Of a stretch of DNA of 64,000 nucleotides, positions 1 through 11,239 are shown in pieces (position 1 is the stretch's first letter; the number at the start of each line of letters is the position of its first letter). Source of the stretch: Isoetes taiwanensis (Eukaryota; Streptophyta; Lycopodiopsida; Isoetales; Isoetaceae); assembly GCA_021234155.1 (NCBI GenBank), contig JAJEKV010000001.1:1921927-1985926 (forward strand). The letters run 5' to 3'. Under the pieces are notes generated by a model that was not told the DNA's origin, did not search any database, and was given only the letters and a program-made list of their open reading frames with translations. Position numbers and translations under genes: made by a program.

Positions 1-1368
1 AAGGATAAAGGGAAGTGAATAATTATAGAAACTGTCTCTCTTTTGCGGGAAGGACAATTATTGCAAATTACGCCCTAGCTTCTTCTCATGTCTATTTCTC
101 CTCTGCCCTAGTTGCCCCTAAAGCAATTTATTACGAAGTTGGAGAAAGTAATCCGAAATTTCATCCGAATGGGTCTCATCCGTAAACTGGAACTCAATCT
201 CTAGACCTAAAAAATTTGGGAGGTCTTGGATGTAAAAATCTCCATTTCTGTGCTTGTTCTCCTCAAGGTAAATATATATGGAGAACAATTATGGGCAATA
301 ATTCTCCCGCCTCCATTTTCATTGCTCATTGTTTGAATATTTCCTATCCTTGGTCATCCTTCTATTAAGCATTCACTCCCCTGAATCTGCCTTTATTAAT
401 ATTCATCCTGCTCCAAATACTTCTCCTTTGATGAGGAATATGATTATGGCACGGAATAAAATCCCACCCCGAAATAAGAGAGATGATCTCCAAGATGCTA
501 CTATGAACACTAGCCTATTTTGGTCACCCTGATCCACATTCAAAAGTTATGGCTATCAAGCATCCAAAAATTTATAGCAGATGGGCCACTAAAGGGATCA
601 CTACTATCAAGGATCTTTATAGAAATAATAATTCCTTTATTTCTTGGATGCTTTAAAAATCCGGCTCGAGAGGGACTTCCACCGATAAGAAAATGTATGT
701 CTACTTTAAGACTATCCTAGCTACTTTCAATAATTTCAATGACTTCAATAACTTTTTGGTTGCACTATAAATGGGAAGTTAGTTTATAAGGTAAAGGAAA
801 TTTACTCTTTGATAAATATTTTTGATGCTCCTCTAAAAGCTATGATGAAATGGTCTTTGGATCATCCCCAAGTCCTTTCTCTTTTCAAAAATGTTTGGAA
901 CTCCCATCGCACTCCAAAAATCGATTCTTTGTTTGGTTAATTGCACAAAAGAGCCTCACAAATTTGATTTCTTTGTCTAGGAGAATTAATGTATCTACCG
1001 GCCTGTCACCGGGTTTGTTTTGAGAATGAGACTTTGGAGCATATCTTTCTTTGTCCCAAGCTTAGACCTTTTTGGATTTGGTTCATTGATAAAACTGGCC
1101 ATTACCTTAAAAAAGGAACTTTGATGACATTATTGACTTCGTGCAACAAGATGATATCTTTGCTAATACTCTTGTCCATCTTGCCTTATGGAACATTTGG
1201 AAGTCTAGAAATAGAATCCTTTATGCCTCTAAACCTCTTTCTACTTTACGGATTAAAATGCATTTCCAGTTAGATATTGAAGCTATTGCCACATGTCACA
1301 AGAGAAAAGTCGGAGATAAATACAACACTTGTTGGAATGTGATAGGGCTTTTAAGGGGGCCACTTTGA
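1..1368 (+). pseudogene. L1 ORF2 C-terminal remnant (end of RT, zf-RVT domain)
   Basis: This is the decayed C-terminal part of a LINE ORF2 polyprotein. Open pieces lie at 329-532, 520-720, 989-1273 and 1141-1368 in different frames. The piece at 989-1273 has the pattern Cys-His...Cys...ETLEHIFLCPKLRPFW, typical of the zinc-binding domain following reverse transcriptase in plant L1 elements. The overlapping piece ends with LWNIWKSRNRILYA, matching LWNIWKHRNRCLHG of the copy at 23.9 kb. No RT catalytic motif falls inside the window. The domain assignment is confident; the frameshifts rule out function. Confidence 0.8.
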
Positions 1369-2290
1369 CTTATTTGTTTCCAACCTCAATGTTATTGATT
1401 CTAATGCTCCATACTCGATTGTGACAGATTATCTTAAGTTTCTTAAAGGAGAAGGATCCACAAAAACTGAATCTGAGATATTGGACGACTATGAATTATC
1501 TCTCGCACCAAAATCGGGAGTCTGAAAAGAATTAACACCAAGCAAAGCTATGTGACATGACGGATGAATTTTACGAGGAGATAGAGAGATCTAAACAAAA
1601 GGAAGCAGTATGGGCAGCAATATACACCGGGGAACTCATGCAAATGCATATTCATTCCATTTTCTTGCTAATTCCCACTTTGCTACGTAAGAAGCGGTTG
1701 AGTAGTTATAGAGAAATGTATTACATCACAAGCTTACGGATGATTTACATGGTACTTCTTTGTTACTCATGGGGAAGGAAAGTCTGAATATGCTATTAGT
1801 ACGTAATGATGGGTGGTAAATACTTACTCTATGGGTTCGACAAACAGAATTCTACCAAAGACTACAATGAGTGGTTTGACAACAACCTTAATGACCAAGA
1901 CCAATCCTCTTTACTATTCTAAACCCTTCCCATGCACGCCAATCATGTTCATGATCCCTATTTCCGAATTCATTTTTTTTGAAGATCATGTTTGGTATTT
2001 TTGTTTACATTTACAGGAAATTTGAAGACTCTATTTTGAGGTGCTCAACACGGATAGTGACTTCTTCGCTGCTCGAAATATTTAACTCTCTTTTGAGATT
2101 CTCACTGACATTTGATATTACTCATTGTTGGTACCATTGATATTAGCTGGATTCTATCACTAATTGTTTTTGTTTCTCTCGATGCTCAACTCTTGTGAGT
2201 ATCAAATTTTCACCTTTGTCATGCTATCTTCAAGCTTGACAATTGGTTTGTATGGCTTTATCTAATTAATGAAAAAATCAACCCTTACTC
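1369..2290 (+). other. 3' tail of L1 copy 1, no intact gene
   Basis: This is about 920 bases between the zinc-binding domain and the poly(A) tail. Only short ORFs occur (for example 1557-1787). L1 copy 2 has a similar stretch before its own poly(A), with a comparable open piece (ERSKQKEAVW here, and an acidic EEDIMAK piece there). It is probably a degraded ORF2 extension and 3' UTR. Confidence 0.6.
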
Positions 2291-2398
2291 AAAAAAAAAA
2301 AAAAAAGAGTGAAGCTCGCCTCCAAGTTTTTACGTGTTCTTCGAAAGCTCCGGCTTTAGTGCAGCGTCCGATCCGGCTCCGGCATAATTCAAATTAAA

Positions 2399-2929
2399 AT
2401 GGATAAGGGGAAGAGGGTCATCAGCGATGGCGATGGGGATAGGCAGTCAGCCAGGAAGCGCCCAAGAATGGGGGTTCCGGGCAATCTCAGCGTGCCATGG
2501 AACCCAGATCTTGAAGATCTCAACCCGTGGTGCATTTGTGAGCCGGAATGTATATGTTTATATAAGGGTATGTCGTCATGCATAAGCTGTGGGCGCGTCC
2601 ATTGCTTGTTTTGTGATTGTATCCACCATGCGCAGTCGATGAAGGATGCAGGTTATAACCTTGGTCTTCTAGGAGTGCTTGGAGTTTTAGCAGACAAGAA
2701 CGATACAGTCTGGCGCCAAGACATGGACAGAGTGATGCAATGCTTTAACAGGCTCCAGATGCATGCAGCAATACAGAAGTCTTCCAGCTACCAACATAAT
2801 CTTATGATATTCGACTACGGCAAGGTATGCATATTCTGTTGTGAGAAAAACCCAGGGGATTTTATATGCCAGGCTTACATGCATAGAAATCTGGAAAAGG
2901 TCAAGAAGATAGGAGAGCCTTCGACATGA
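2399..2929 (+). CDS. Unrecognised Cys-rich 176-aa protein
   Basis: I do not recognise this protein. It begins MDKGKRVISDG with a basic stretch SARKRPRMG that could be a nuclear signal. A dense cysteine cluster follows at about residues 46-79, with repeated C-x-C and C-x2-C spacings ending in HCLFCDCIHH, suggesting zinc binding. A helical-looking region follows, then a basic end (HRNLEKVKKIGEPST). The ATG follows a GC-rich leader that starts right after the L1 poly(A), so the L1 landed in or just before its 5' UTR or promoter. An AAG|GTATGC donor-like site near 2824 and an AG near 2871 leave open that the 3' part is spliced. It could be a host gene, a retrocopy, or a piece of an unrecognised element. 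Confidence 0.45.
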   Translation: MDKGKRVISDGDGDRQSARKRPRMGVPGNLSVPWNPDLEDLNPWCICEPECICLYKGMSSCISCGRVHCLFCDCIHHAQSMKDAGYNLGLLGVLGVLADKNDTVWRQDMDRVMQCFNRLQMHAAIQKSSSYQHNLMIFDYGKVCIFCCEKNPGDFICQAYMHRNLEKVKKIGEPST

Positions 2930-3430
2930 AAGAAGCAGAAGAAGTGAATCCATGGAAGAAAGCAACAAGGAAGGGACGGAAGGAAGGGCAGAAGTGGAGG
3001 GGTTTGAAGGGAATAGGATATAACCTTATGTTTTTCTTTTCTTTTGAATCAATCCTTTTTAGCTCATGTTTCATAGGTGGTCTCTATCAATTGCCAAGAA
3101 GAGTAATCCGTAGCAGCCCTTGGCTGAATATAATTATTTAACTGAAGTGGATGAAACCTTACAGAAAAGAGAACTGTGTTTCTTGAGGAAACACCAGGCT
3201 TTAAGCATGGCTGAATTAGCCAATGTTATCTTTGAAAAGAGAATTTTTGAATATAAAATTAAAATGTCGGAAGTTACTTGTAAAACAGCTTTATTGTGTA
3301 GCTTAAATCGCCTGCTTCTTGTGTGAATCGCTTCTGGTCTAAAGTATTATATTCTATAACGAATATGAACAATTGATTATGGAACTGCGAATACCTTCAT
3401 ACATTTATGTTATGACCATGCAAATAAGCA
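2930..3430 (+). other. Possible 3' UTR or spacer between Cys-rich ORF and LINE-A
   Basis: This holds a purine-rich start (GAAGGAAGG-type) and then AT-rich sequence with only small ORFs. It could be the 3' UTR of the preceding ORF. I see no domain, repeat or RNA gene here. Confidence 0.4.
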
Positions 3431-3584
3431 CCTCGGATGGCATATGATAACAGGAGGAAGAGTCTCAGGAGGTACACTTTGACCGGTATCACCCATGGAC
3501 ATATACATGGTAGGTCGGCATGCTAAACAATAACAGAATCCATTCAACAACAAAGGAAGGGGATAGCAGACAAATCAAAGGAAT

Positions 3585-4777
3585 ATGGACCACATCATGG
3601 TAGAAACCAATTCTGAACGCAGAAAAGATGGCGAAGATGGGAGAACCGGGAGAAACACAGGACAAAGGATGACAGGTAAGCAAATAGATAATAGACGACA
3701 ATACCAACAGCAGCCAGCAGAAGAGAGCAGATGCACGAGAGTGCCAGTGAGCCAACAGGACCTTAGGGATTTTTTGGCACAGATGGACAAGCAGTTAGAA
3801 TCGAAAATTCCGAGCATGGATGCACTCAACGACCGGCAAAACATGCAATCAGTAACAAATTAGCTATCTCCGGTATGGACGTGAGGATAGGAGGGTGGAG
3901 AGGACCTAACGAGGAAATGCTGGCATGAGAATGGGCCGAGATTGAAGAGGAGAAAGCAAAAATTCTGCAAAGGTTGGTTGAATTAGAGAAATCAAATGTT
4001 GAATTAGATGCATGGGAGTCATTTGATAGGATAAACCCACATATAATGGAATATGAGGAGCAGAGTAAAATTAAACATGATGTTAGGCTAATTGGAGTAG
4101 CGGAGAAACCTAACGAGGACATATATCGAGTTACTGCAGAGGTGATAGAGACAGTGTTCAAGGAATACAGGAGCGTCATTGTCAAAGCATTACAGTCAGG
4201 TCAATGGAGAGAGCGATCGAGACACATAAACCTGACATTGAGGGACTTGGCAACCAAAGAAAGAATATTGCGGATGGGATCCAGATTGAGGAACGGAATC
4301 AAGGTACAGGAGTCTCTAACAGTAATGCAGCGTCAAGGGCTACACAGAGAGCTAGCCAAAGCCAGGGAGCTGAACCAAGCAGGGATACAGGCGGGGGTCA
4401 GGAATGGCAAAGTCTACCTTCACAAGTGGGTAAGAGAGCAGGCTACCCTGTCGCAAGAACAGAATGTGGGGACACAGGGAGTAGCAAAATTAACAGAATT
4501 GGAGAAGGAAAACATAAATTCCCTGATGACTATACAACAGGGACAGGAGAGCAGAGTGCTGGGGGGAGCGCTAAGAGCGATAACATTGGAAGGGAATCAG
4601 AACAGAGGAGCAGAAAGAAGCGGAAGCGGGAGCGGGGGAGACGAAGACCGAACAACGCAAGCAGGGTTCGGGGGCCCAACCTCGACAATGAAGACCAGAG
4701 GAAGACCAAGAAGAACAGTCAACGGGACAGAAGGCACGGAGACCTCGAAGGAGCAACCTCGAGGGAAGAGACGCTGA
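3585..4777 (+). pseudogene. LINE-A ORF1 (L1 ORF1p-like RNA-binding protein), frameshifted
   Basis: The first piece (3585-3863) is a charged N-terminus rich in Gln and Arg. After a frame change, 3974-4777 gives 267 aa. It starts with a likely coiled-coil (MVELEKSNVELDAWESFDR). An RRM-like core follows (VRLIGVAEKPNEDIYRVTAE), with a fold similar to LINE ORF1p, and then a C-terminal part with ERILRMGSRLRNG and QGLHRELAKAREL followed by NGKVYLHKW. That order (RNA-binding, then 'R-L-A-K-A-R' and 'G-K-V') is the classic ORF1p C-terminal domain. The tail is Gly/Ser/Arg rich. Its role would be RNA chaperone and RNP formation. It is broken by at least one frameshift near 3870-3970. Confidence 0.7.
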
Positions 4778-5900
4778 CAATATGGTACTGGAACTGTACC
4801 GGGTATCCGAGGGATGACGGAGAGAGACTGGAAGGTGCCCACAGCTGCGACATAGTATGCCTAGTAGAGACATGGGAGTATAACGTCAAGAGGCTGCCAG
4901 AGGAAGAAGGATATCAGCTGTTCACATGTTGGAAAGATAAGGATTTCAAGATAGGGAGGGGAAGTGCAGGCCTGGCCTGTTATGTAAAGAATAGTATAGC
5001 TAGCAGCGCATGTATTTTACATTCAGATATCAATAAAAAGATACATGGTGTTGAATGTTCAATTGCAAAACAAACAAGACATATTTCTGATAATAGCATA
5101 CTATCCGCCAAACAGTGACAAGCTAGAGTTGCTAGACCTAGGGGAAAGTATGATGAAATGGAAAGAACAGGGGCCAATAATACTAGTAGGGGATTTAAAT
5201 GCCAGAACCAGACAAGAACAGGCACAAAGCACGAACATTGATGAAACGGATGGTTAGATAATATATACAGCAAGAACACAGGAATGGCAGAGAGATACAG
5301 AGGATAAGGCGTAGGTCAACGCTAAAAAGGCTTAATTGTCTTTGGAAGTCTCTTGACGGCAAGGGGTAATCATAGCTAATGGAGTGAAAAAATGGAGGGG
5401 ATCGGGGGAGCTTTTACAGTGGGAATGCACATGGTAAGAGCATAGTAGATTACGTAATTTTGAACGATCGAGCAGTAGAAAGAGTAGTAGGACTAGTGCT
5501 ACAGGACTGGCCGACTGGAAAAAGGGAAAGTCATAGACCGATCAAATTAACACTCAAAGGGAGTGGGACGACACAGATCAATAACACAGGGGAAAAGGGG
5601 GAAGAGAAATCGAGGATGAGGATCCAATTTCAAGAAAAATACACAGATACATTCATACAAACGGTCAGGGAGGAAATGGGAAAATGGGAATGTGAAAAAC
5701 ACAATGCGAATGACAATGGTAATACACTCAATGACATCATGGTGAGAGTAGCAACAGAGGTATTCGGGAAAAAGAACAGAACCAGAAAGAACAGGGCCTT
5801 CAAGGCATCAGTATGGTACGATGATGAGTGCAGAGAACAAAAAAGAAAGACCAAAGAGCACATAGGGAAGGAGACATACCGCATGGAAAAAGCAAAGATA
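4771..5900 (+). pseudogene. LINE-A APE endonuclease domain and linker to RT
   Basis: This is the endonuclease that nicks target DNA in target-primed retrotransposition. Visible motifs in order are WYWNCTG (the N of motif I), DIVCLVETW (the catalytic E), IIAYYPPNSD, ILVGDLNAR (the GD-x-N motif), and VDYVILND...ESHRPI at 5448-5550 (the terminal S-(D)-H motif, here with the Asp lost). The linker WYDDECREQKRKTKE follows. The pieces lie in three frames (to about 5118, 5045-5257, and 5460-5900), so the domain is frameshifted. The last frame runs directly into the LTR insertion at 5901. Confidence 0.8.
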
Positions 5901-7571
5901 TGTGACGTCCCCTACTGTGATTATCTGGCGACTCCGCAGGTATACAAGCAGGAGTTCATCCCCATACCAGCTCCATGCCATCTGTGGGGCCCTCCACATA
6001 ACTTCAAGAACCGCGGATCGGTTCCAGTGGGAAGAGTGAAGGGGTCATTTTACCCCGTCTCCCTCAGGGCCTACCTAGCTGCAAAAGCGTAAACATACAT
6101 GTCGTTATATAACATAAGCACATATCCACCTCGAAGGGTGGTCCATCCTATCTCTGCATAAACAAGGTGAGCACAATACATATGGGGAGTTCTACCCAAG
6201 GCTCGGACTCATGGGGATGACCGGGACGGCTTGGGTCTCGAGTTCCCTTGGGGACGTAATTCATGGCAATGGATTTGGCTGGCATATGAACATGGCATAG
6301 GGTTGTCCACTCCATCCGCCCCTCCTGTGCACACTTTGCAGAGTAGGCTGAAAAGTGTCGGGACCTGACTGTAGCCCGCCGGATGCATAGCCAAAAGGGC
6401 TATTCCTGGGTTTCATCCTCCCGGTTCGATGGGGCGAGGGAAGGGATCACTCCCTCCGAGAGATCTACATCTTGACTCAAAGGTGACTAGAGGGCCTTTG
6501 CCCGTGATTCGAGTGAACCCACTGGAAAGTGTATACCACTTCACGGGTGTCGAGTCCATGCCTCACCACTTTTCAGTGGTGAGCCATTAGACCTAGTCAC
6601 AATGATCCCTGGTAGGCCTTACACACCAGAGGGATCGTTCAAGAGTCAGGACATGAACCTCCTTCTTAGCCAGTCTGGCCCCTTCACCCACAACCAGGTG
6701 TGGTTCTTGTACCAAGGCGAATCTATAGTGTGCTAGAGAGGCTACTCTAGGAGCATCTACTACCAAGCTTTAGGTCTCTACCCCCTTCCCAATACAAGGA
6801 GTTCATAGAGATACATCATCCATATACATCACGTAAGAACTAAAGAACTATATCTAATCTACATCATAGAGTTAGGTTCTTTAGTTAGAGGTCGGGTATC
6901 TAAAGATCTAGAAGGCTGCTATGGGCAATTTAATAGGCTAAACCTACTGATTCTATATTTGAATTAGGGTTTTAGACTATCTAATTGGCCAAATACCTGA
7001 TCCTTGAGTGGCTCCTCGACTGAGCTCGACCATCCCTTTTTGGCATTTCGAATCGAGGGAAACTAATGGTGCAATTCTCTCGGCGAAGTGCGGGGGGCGG
7101 GTTTTGGTGTTGAGGCAGCCAAAAGCGGGGGTTCCAAAACCCTAGAAACGAAAATTGGGCAAGTTAGGGTTTCCCTCCCTTAATAGACAAGGGGTTGGCT
7201 AGGGTTTCCAATTATCCCCTTTAGGCATGTGGGATAATTGGTAATGGGCCCACTTGCCTTTAATGGCTAGGTGGCAAAATGTGCCCACATGGAAATGTGT
7301 GCCCACATTAATGTGTACATTGGAAAATGTGCACATTAATTGGTACCTATAGGTGTGGCCCACTTGGCATCAAGTGTCCACATGGAAATGTGTGCCCACA
7401 TTAATGTGTACATTGGAAAATGTGCACATTAATAGTTGCACATATTCGCACGCGTTGCCCCCTAGGGCTACCCACGGCTGCGTTAGCGTGTAACGTCGGT
7501 CGAGTGGCGTTAATGCGTGTGACGGCGATGCGATGATCGTCCCGGGACCGTATATCGCGTCCGGAACGCCA
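5901..7571 (-). repeat. 3' LTR of the chromovirus
   Basis: The left copy of the LTR on this strand is the 3' LTR of the minus-strand element. It begins TGTGACGTCCCC at 5901 and ends ...GGAACGCCA at about 7571, so on the minus strand it opens TGGCGTTC and closes in CA. It aligns along its whole length with 17756-19416. Long perfectly matching runs alternate with clusters of indels in GC-rich parts. It has no gene. Confidence 0.9.
7285..7433 (-). repeat. 56-bp direct duplication inside the 3' LTR
   Basis: The 56 bases at 7285-7340 (starting CCACATGGAAATG, ending GCACATTAAT) recur without change at 7378-7433. The same two units are present in the other LTR, so the duplication predates insertion of this copy. 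Confidence 0.9.
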
Positions 7572-7590
7572 CATTCTCCCCACCTTGAAA
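7572..7590 (-). promoter_or_regulatory. Polypurine tract of the chromovirus
   Basis: Read on the minus strand, the bases just before the LTR are AAGGTGGGGAGAATG, a purine run immediately upstream of the LTR start TGGCGTTC. This is the expected plus-strand primer site. A similar purine run lies about 40 bases further inside (near 7620). Confidence 0.75.
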
Positions 7591-8450
7591 TGATCTTTGT
7601 CCGCAGCAGATCATTGGGCCTCCCCACCTTGGGATCATCCTGCAATCAACCTGATGCATACTATAACTACTATAATACTTACACATTTATTAAGATTACC
7701 TTAAGGTAATATTTTTAGGACATTATCACGCCGTTATATTATGAAATAACTTATCAATTCATAACATCATTAAAAGAGGTTACTCAATAATTCACTTAAC
7801 ATGACAATTAAGTTTATCAAATTAAAATTAACGTCCGAGGTACTCTTCATTCCTTGCAACACATTCCAACAAAATTTGTGTTGCAAGTCTTCGTAGCTCG
7901 ACCTCCTTGCCCTCCGGAGCGCTCTATTGGCCTGCAGGTCGACACTACGTTAGTACCATTTTAATTATTAATAAAATTTTGGTTATATGGTGACCAACCC
8001 ACCTATCTACATGGATGCATGGCTAATCTCCCGGCGTAGGAAGAGGGTGAATCTTCCATTATGGCCGAGGAGACAGCGCCTATATGCCTATATGCCGCTC
8101 ATGCCTACACCCTAGTTGCCCAGCGTGGAGGATAGGTCCTTCCCGTATATGGGGCGTGAAGGCCTGATTCCTCCTATCAAAGCATATATGGGGCTAGAGG
8201 TGCTTTTCCTACCAGTGCATTCCTTCATGACCTCCTTTCTCCGAGGTCGTCTACTTCGATGGGGGCAGTAGACTTTCTAGTCTACCTTCCACTTTCGCCC
8301 AGCGAAAGCGGTCATGCCTACATTGACATTATACCTGCGCCCTAGAGATCCGTAGTGGTCTCATCGCCAGTCACAACGCATGCGACCCATACCTAGCATA
8401 GGTTGCATCGTAGATTAATCTTAACTATACATAGAATTAATCTACACAAA
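7591..8450 (-). other. 3' untranslated region of the chromovirus
   Basis: This is about 860 bases between the chromodomain end and the PPT. No coding match was seen. It contains AT-rich stretches (7650-7850) and a more GC-rich block with repeated TATATG and GGCGTGAAGG-type words. Only short ORFs are present. Confidence 0.6.
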
Positions 8451-9665
8451 TCAACATGCACGGGCGATTTCTTGGAGATGACCTTGCCGTCCCATTGCTC
8501 CATAAAGCGTGGGTGCTTGCTTCACTAAATCTTTCTTAAGTACCCATGTCGCGTCTTCCAGCGGTAAGTGTTTCCACTTGACCAAATCTTTGGAGGAATT
8601 CGATCTCCTCATTTTCTTGAAAGCTTTATCAAGAATCAATTGCGGAACTATTTCGGTTGCTCCTCCGTCATTTCCAACAACGTTGGAGAGTCCAAGACCG
8701 TGCGGATTTGGAGTGTGCTTCTTCAACAAACTCACGTGGAAGACCTTATGAATCTTTAGGTGTCTTTGGCAAGTCTAGCTTGTAGGATTGATTACCTACT
8801 CTTGACTATTCGGAAAGGTCCGGCCCACCTTGGAGCAAGCTTCTTGCAATTCGGGTCGAAGCTTCACCGCTTCACCTTGATCTTGAGCCAAACATCCTCT
8901 CCAACTTTGAACTCTCTTAACGTTTCGATGCTTGTCGGCGATGCTCTTACGTCGACTTCTTTCTTGCTAGCAAATACCCTCGAACTTCTTCCACGAAGTG
9001 CCGCATATGGGCCAACATCTCGCTTGCCGAAACTTCCACTTTTTGACGGGGTTGTGCCAAGTGTCTGGAGTTAGGCACTGATAGCCGTAATTGATCATAA
9101 ATGGCGACATTTGGGATGATTCCTGCTTGGTGCTATTGTATGCAAACTCCACCAAGTGAATAAATTCTTCCCACATACCTTGCTTATTCCAGACATAGTT
9201 TCGTAGCATGTCTTCTAAAATCCTGTTGGTCCGCTCCGTTTGGCCATCCGTCTGAGGATGATATGCCGTGCTCATGGATAGCTTTGTCTGAATGGTCGCA
9301 AAGAGGTCTTGCCAAAAGGCGCTCATGAACTTCGGATCCCTGTCGGAGATAATCTCCCTTGGCATGCCATGAAGCCTGAAGATCTCTTTGGTGAAGAGCT
9401 TATTTGTATCCATAGCCGTATTCGTGGTCCCCGCAAGGCACAAAATGTGCCATTTTCGACAACTTGTCGAGCTACTACCATCAAAGCATCTTTCCCTCTA
9501 CGGTCCTTGGGAGTCCCGTGATGAAATCCATCTTTGATCAGCGGCTCTAAGGCCCCCGGAATTGAGCTGTTCCGCTTTGTCTGGCCGACATAGGCGGCAT
9601 TCCTTGATGTAGCGAGCTACTTGCTTCTTCATTCACGGCCAATAATAGGCTGCTGCGCTTTTGAA
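8451..9665 (-). pseudogene. Chromovirus integrase with GPY/F module and chromodomain
   Basis: On the minus strand this reads: a zinc-finger remnant (IKECRLCRPDKAEQL, about 9600); the catalytic core with DALMVV, IISDRDPKFMS (catalytic Asp) and AYHPQTDGQTERTNR (catalytic Glu) in the 9443-8967 piece; a C-terminal module REFKVGEDVWLK and PRWAGPFRIVKS (GPY/F-like), ending SLLKKH; and a chromodomain-like end VPQLILDKAF...LVKWKHLPLEDATW (about 8650-8530). Integrase joins cDNA to host DNA; in chromoviruses the chromodomain steers insertion towards modified histone H3. Several frameshifts break the region, including before the GPY/F part. The fold and order are clear, so identity is firm although function is lost. 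Confidence 0.9.
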
Positions 9666-9837
9666 ATATGTTTTCATGAATCGCATGGCCAGCTATTGGG
9701 TTGTTGTCGCGTGTCATGGATGATCAATTTCCTTACACGATGATTGAGGCACGCACAACTTGTTCTTATGGTATAACAGGTTGCCTTCCTTCTTATAATG
9801 TTTAAAGGCTTCCCGCTCCTTATCATTTCTAGCCTCC

Positions 9838-11103
9838 TTAGAGGCTTGCCCATACTTCCTTGAAGTCCCACATCCGTTGGCAAGGACTCTTCAACCTTCT
9901 TACCAAAGTCATTTGGAGGCGTCGAAATTGCATTGCAATGCACTCTAGTTGTCGGGGATGCCTTGAAAGCGCATCCGCTACCACATTGAGCTTCCACGGC
10001 TTGTAGACTATAACAAAGTCATACTCTTCAAGGAACTCCATCCACCTTCTCGCCTCGGGTTGAGGTGTGGTTGCGTGAATACATCTTTGGAGGCTCGATG
10101 GTGCGTATCCAACTGGAACTTCCTTCCCAAAAAGATAGTGCCTCCAAATTCTTAATGCCCACGACAACCTTAAGCAATTCCGATCGATGGGTGGGGTAAG
10201 CGCGTTCGGCGTCGTTCATCTTCCACGGAATCATCGCTACCACACGCTCTTCTTGCCAAACCCGCACTGTAGCTATCTTACTTCGCGTCTGTCGCTACAA
10301 GCTTGTCTTTCTCTGCAGGTCAGTGCGAAGGGGTTAAAGGCGGTTGTTAAAGCTTCCTTCAATAATTCAAACCACCGCTTGGGCTTTCTTGTGCCAATGC
10401 TCTTGCCCAATCTTTCACTTTCTCCGCCCTCATGAAGTCATTAGCGGGGGGCGCTATCTTAGCGAAGTTCTTCACGAATTTCTGTAGTACCCGCTAAGCC
10501 GAAAACTTCGGACTTCATGCACATTCTTCGGGCGCTTGGACCCCTTGAATAGCGGCTTCAATCTTGGTAGGATCCGTCGAGATTCCTTCTGGCGAGATCA
10601 CATGACCAAGGTATTCCACCTTCTCCCGCGGAAGTGACACCCGACAACTTTGGCGCATAACTGGTGCCTCTTCAACTTCTCTAGCACTCTCCTTAAGTGT
10701 TGTGCGTGCTCTTCAAGGGATACGCTATACACGAGAATGCCATCAAAGAATACAATCACAAAGGTGTCTAAAACTCCCGAAGATGTCGATTTCATGAGCC
10801 TCATGAGCGTCGCGGGGGCATTCGATAAGCCGAAAGGCATTACCGGAACTCATAATGCCCATACCGCGTTCAAGAAGGGTCTTATGGATATCTTCTTCCT
10901 TTATCCTGATCGATGATAAACGACCTTAAGTCGATTTTGGAGAAGACCTTTGCACCTTGGAGTTGATCCATCAAGTCATCCCGATCCGGGGGCGCATATT
11001 TGTTCTTAATGGTATGCTTGTTCAAGCGCCTATAGTCTATGCACATCCTTAAAGCGCCTTCCTTCTTCTTTACAAAGAGAATGGGCTCCAAATGGCGAGA
11101 CAC
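9838..11103 (-). pseudogene. Chromovirus reverse transcriptase and RNase H
   Basis: The 11103-10882 piece has [22 protein letters not shown] and FSKIDLRS (first catalytic Asp). The 10840-10598 piece has MPFGLSNAPAT and FVIVFFDGILVYS, where the family norm is Y-x-DD: the second catalytic Asp is Gly here, so this copy could not polymerise. Further on, the 10167-9838 piece has RRWMEFLEEYDF and VVADALSRHP, the end of the RNase H domain. Frameshifts separate the pieces. This region would copy the RNA genome into DNA and degrade the template. Confidence 0.9.
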
Positions 11104-11239
11104 TAGGTCTAATGAAGCCTAGGGTCGAAAGCAACTCCGCAATTGCTTCTTCAGCTCGTCAACTCCTCGCGTCATTCCGTGATGGAGCCTTGCTTGCCCG
11201 CTTTGCTCCCGGTTGAGTGCTATCTCACACTCGACTTCC

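Larger units (their letters stand above)
1..2306 (+). mobile_element. L1-type LINE, 3' part (copy 1)
   Basis: The window opens inside an L1-type non-LTR retrotransposon. The first 300 bases translate, with breaks, to the same stretch (NYRNCLSFAGRTIIANYAL) found in the second L1 copy near 22.76 kb (NYGSCLSLAGRTIIANSVL). The following segments also match that copy in order, for example PNTSPLMRN at about 413 and 23160. The element ends in a pure A run at 2291-2306, the expected 3' end for target-primed reverse transcription. The 5' end lies outside the window. Many frameshifts show that it is dead. Confidence 0.85.
3430..5900 (+). mobile_element. LINE-A, left part (ORF1 + endonuclease), interrupted at 5900
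   Basis: This is the 5' part of a non-LTR retrotransposon of a different family from the L1 copies. It carries an ORF1-like protein, an APE-type endonuclease and the linker to reverse transcriptase. At 5901 it is cut by the LTR of a gypsy element and resumes at 19422. Translating across the cut gives an in-frame join (MEKAKI then YIRLLK), which proves that the two parts were one reading frame. The exact 5' end is uncertain; 3430 is an estimate. Confidence 0.85.
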
